64,000 bases of DNA from Paraburkholderia bannensis NBRC 103871. Its GTDB lineage: Bacteria > Pseudomonadota > Gammaproteobacteria > Burkholderiales > Burkholderiaceae. Below, one piece after another: positions 63,487 to 64,000 of this stretch. The notes under the pieces were generated by a model, which saw only the letters and a list, made by a program, of their open reading frames with translations, was not told the DNA's origin and made no database searches. Both the position numbers and the translations under genes were made by a program. The stretch is taken from positions 186,001 to 250,000 of the forward strand of contig NZ_BAYA01000015.1 of the NCBI RefSeq assembly GCF_000685015.1. Direction: 5' to 3'. Numbering within the stretch: position 1 is the first letter of the stretch; every line of letters begins with the position of its first letter.

Positions 63487-63527
63487 GCGCTCGTCCTGTT
63501 CAACCTCATCCGAAATCCGCACCATGA
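63483..63527 (+). other. 14-codon micro-frame bridging two efflux genes
   Basis: ATG 63483 overlaps the FUSC stop (ATGA) and the frame (MSARPVQPHPKSAP) ends in a TGA that overlaps the ATG of the DUF1656 gene (again ATGA). Such a bridge would let ribosomes pass from one gene to the next by re-initiation. It may be chance; the peptide itself looks unimportant. Confidence 0.35.
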
Positions 63528-63733
63528 TCGGCGAAATCGATATCTTTGGCGTCTTCGTGCCCGCCGTCCTCGTGCTCATGCTGATCGCGTACCTCATCAA
63601 CGTCGTGATCGGCAAGGTGCTGACGCGAGTCGGTTTTTACCGGCTCGTCTGGCATCGCTCTATTTTCGATCTCGGCATTTATGTATTCGTACTCGCCGCC
63701 GTCATCATCGTGTCGCATCGCTTCGTGAACTAA
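63524..63733 (+). CDS. DUF1656 small membrane protein of efflux operon (AaeX-like)
   Basis: Protein of 69 residues with two helices (VFVPAVLVLMLIAYLINVVI; FDLGIYVFVLAAVIIVSHRF) separated by a basic loop. DUF1656/AaeX proteins are regularly found between FUSC and HlyD genes and are presumed accessory parts of the pump. Starts 37 bases after FUSC; the HlyD gene follows seven bases later. Confidence 0.9.
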   Translation: MIGEIDIFGVFVPAVLVLMLIAYLINVVIGKVLTRVGFYRLVWHRSIFDLGIYVFVLAAVIIVSHRFVN

Positions 63734-63740
63734 CGTCAAC

Positions 63741-64000
63741 GTGAAAAAAACCTGGTTCTCCGCAGGACAGATCCTGCTGACGCTCATCGTCGTCGTGGTC
63801 GCCGCCCTCGTGCTGTGGCGCATCGTCAATTACTACATGTTCTCGCCGTGGACGCGGGACGGCCACGTGCGCGCCGACGTGATCCAGGTCGCGCCCGACG
63901 TGGGCGGCCTCATCACGCGTGTCGACGTGGTGGACAACCAGCCGGTCAAGCAAGGCCAGGTGCTGTTCGTGATCGATCAGGCGCGCTACGAACTGTCGCT
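63741..64000 (+). CDS. HlyD-family membrane fusion protein (partial, C-terminus outside window)
   Basis: Periplasmic adaptor of the FUSC efflux pump, cut at the right edge after 86 residues. It starts with GTG. One N-terminal helix (ILLTLIVVVVAALVLWRIV) is followed by the biotinyl-lipoyl-like part SPWTRDGHVRADVIQVAPDV and VVDNQPVKQGQVLFVIDQ, typical of EmrA/AaeA proteins. An outer-membrane channel gene is expected further right. Confidence 0.92.
   Translation, partial: MKKTWFSAGQILLTLIVVVVAALVLWRIVNYYMFSPWTRDGHVRADVIQVAPDVGGLITRVDVVDNQPVKQGQVLFVIDQARYELS

Overview
The window is high-GC DNA with the gene content and order of a Burkholderiaceae genome, most likely Paraburkholderia or Burkholderia sensu lato. 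Support comes from a nearly complete cepacian-type exopolysaccharide (bce) region, an orphan DUF2501 gene, a DUF4337 gene and a MarR-FUSC-DUF1656-HlyD efflux operon. No rRNA, tRNA, CRISPR array, phage or intact insertion sequence was seen.

Region 1 (1-13769) is mixed metabolism and transport. It holds ugpAEC (cut by the window edge, no ugpB), an orphan autotransporter O-heptosyltransferase, a ferredoxin-reductase-like flavoprotein, an orphan amino-acid-binding protein, an MFS carrier, a nucleoside 2-deoxyribosyltransferase, two adjacent acid-type serine peptidases (S10 and S53), and a BMP-family nucleoside-binding protein followed by a nucleoside deaminase.

Region 2 (13850-41726) is the exopolysaccharide locus. 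The reverse-strand operon bceB-bceK (39691 down to 26645) encodes the priming transferase, UDP-glucose dehydrogenase, phosphotyrosine phosphatase, Wza exporter, Wzc tyrosine kinase, glycosyltransferases and the Wzy polymerase. Divergent bceA supplies GDP-mannose. bceO-bceN-bceM (+) encode an acyltransferase and GDP-D-rhamnose synthesis. A secreted beta-propeller protein, the Wzx flippase and a double glycosyltransferase form a second reverse operon. An acyltransferase (bceS) and galU close the locus. Together they make nucleotide sugars, build the lipid-linked repeat, flip and polymerise it, and export it. The bceA/bceB divergent promoter carries two copies of the palindrome CGGCAA-N3-TTGCCG.

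Region 3 (41985-47235) holds a DUF4096 (IS5-type transposase N-domain) protein without a DDE nuclease domain, two small secreted proteins, a DUF4337 membrane protein and a LuxR-type regulator. Region 4 (47317-52283) is the liv branched-chain amino acid ABC operon. Region 5 (53328-56177) is a second three-gene ABC importer of the PF04392/TrpXYZ type. Region 6 (56278-60651) carries a PaaI thioesterase, a class V aminotransferase, a methyltransferase, a Tlde1-like L,D-transpeptidase with a small two-helix membrane protein, and a HAD phosphatase. Region 7 (60878-64000) is the MarR-controlled FUSC efflux operon, cut at the right edge.
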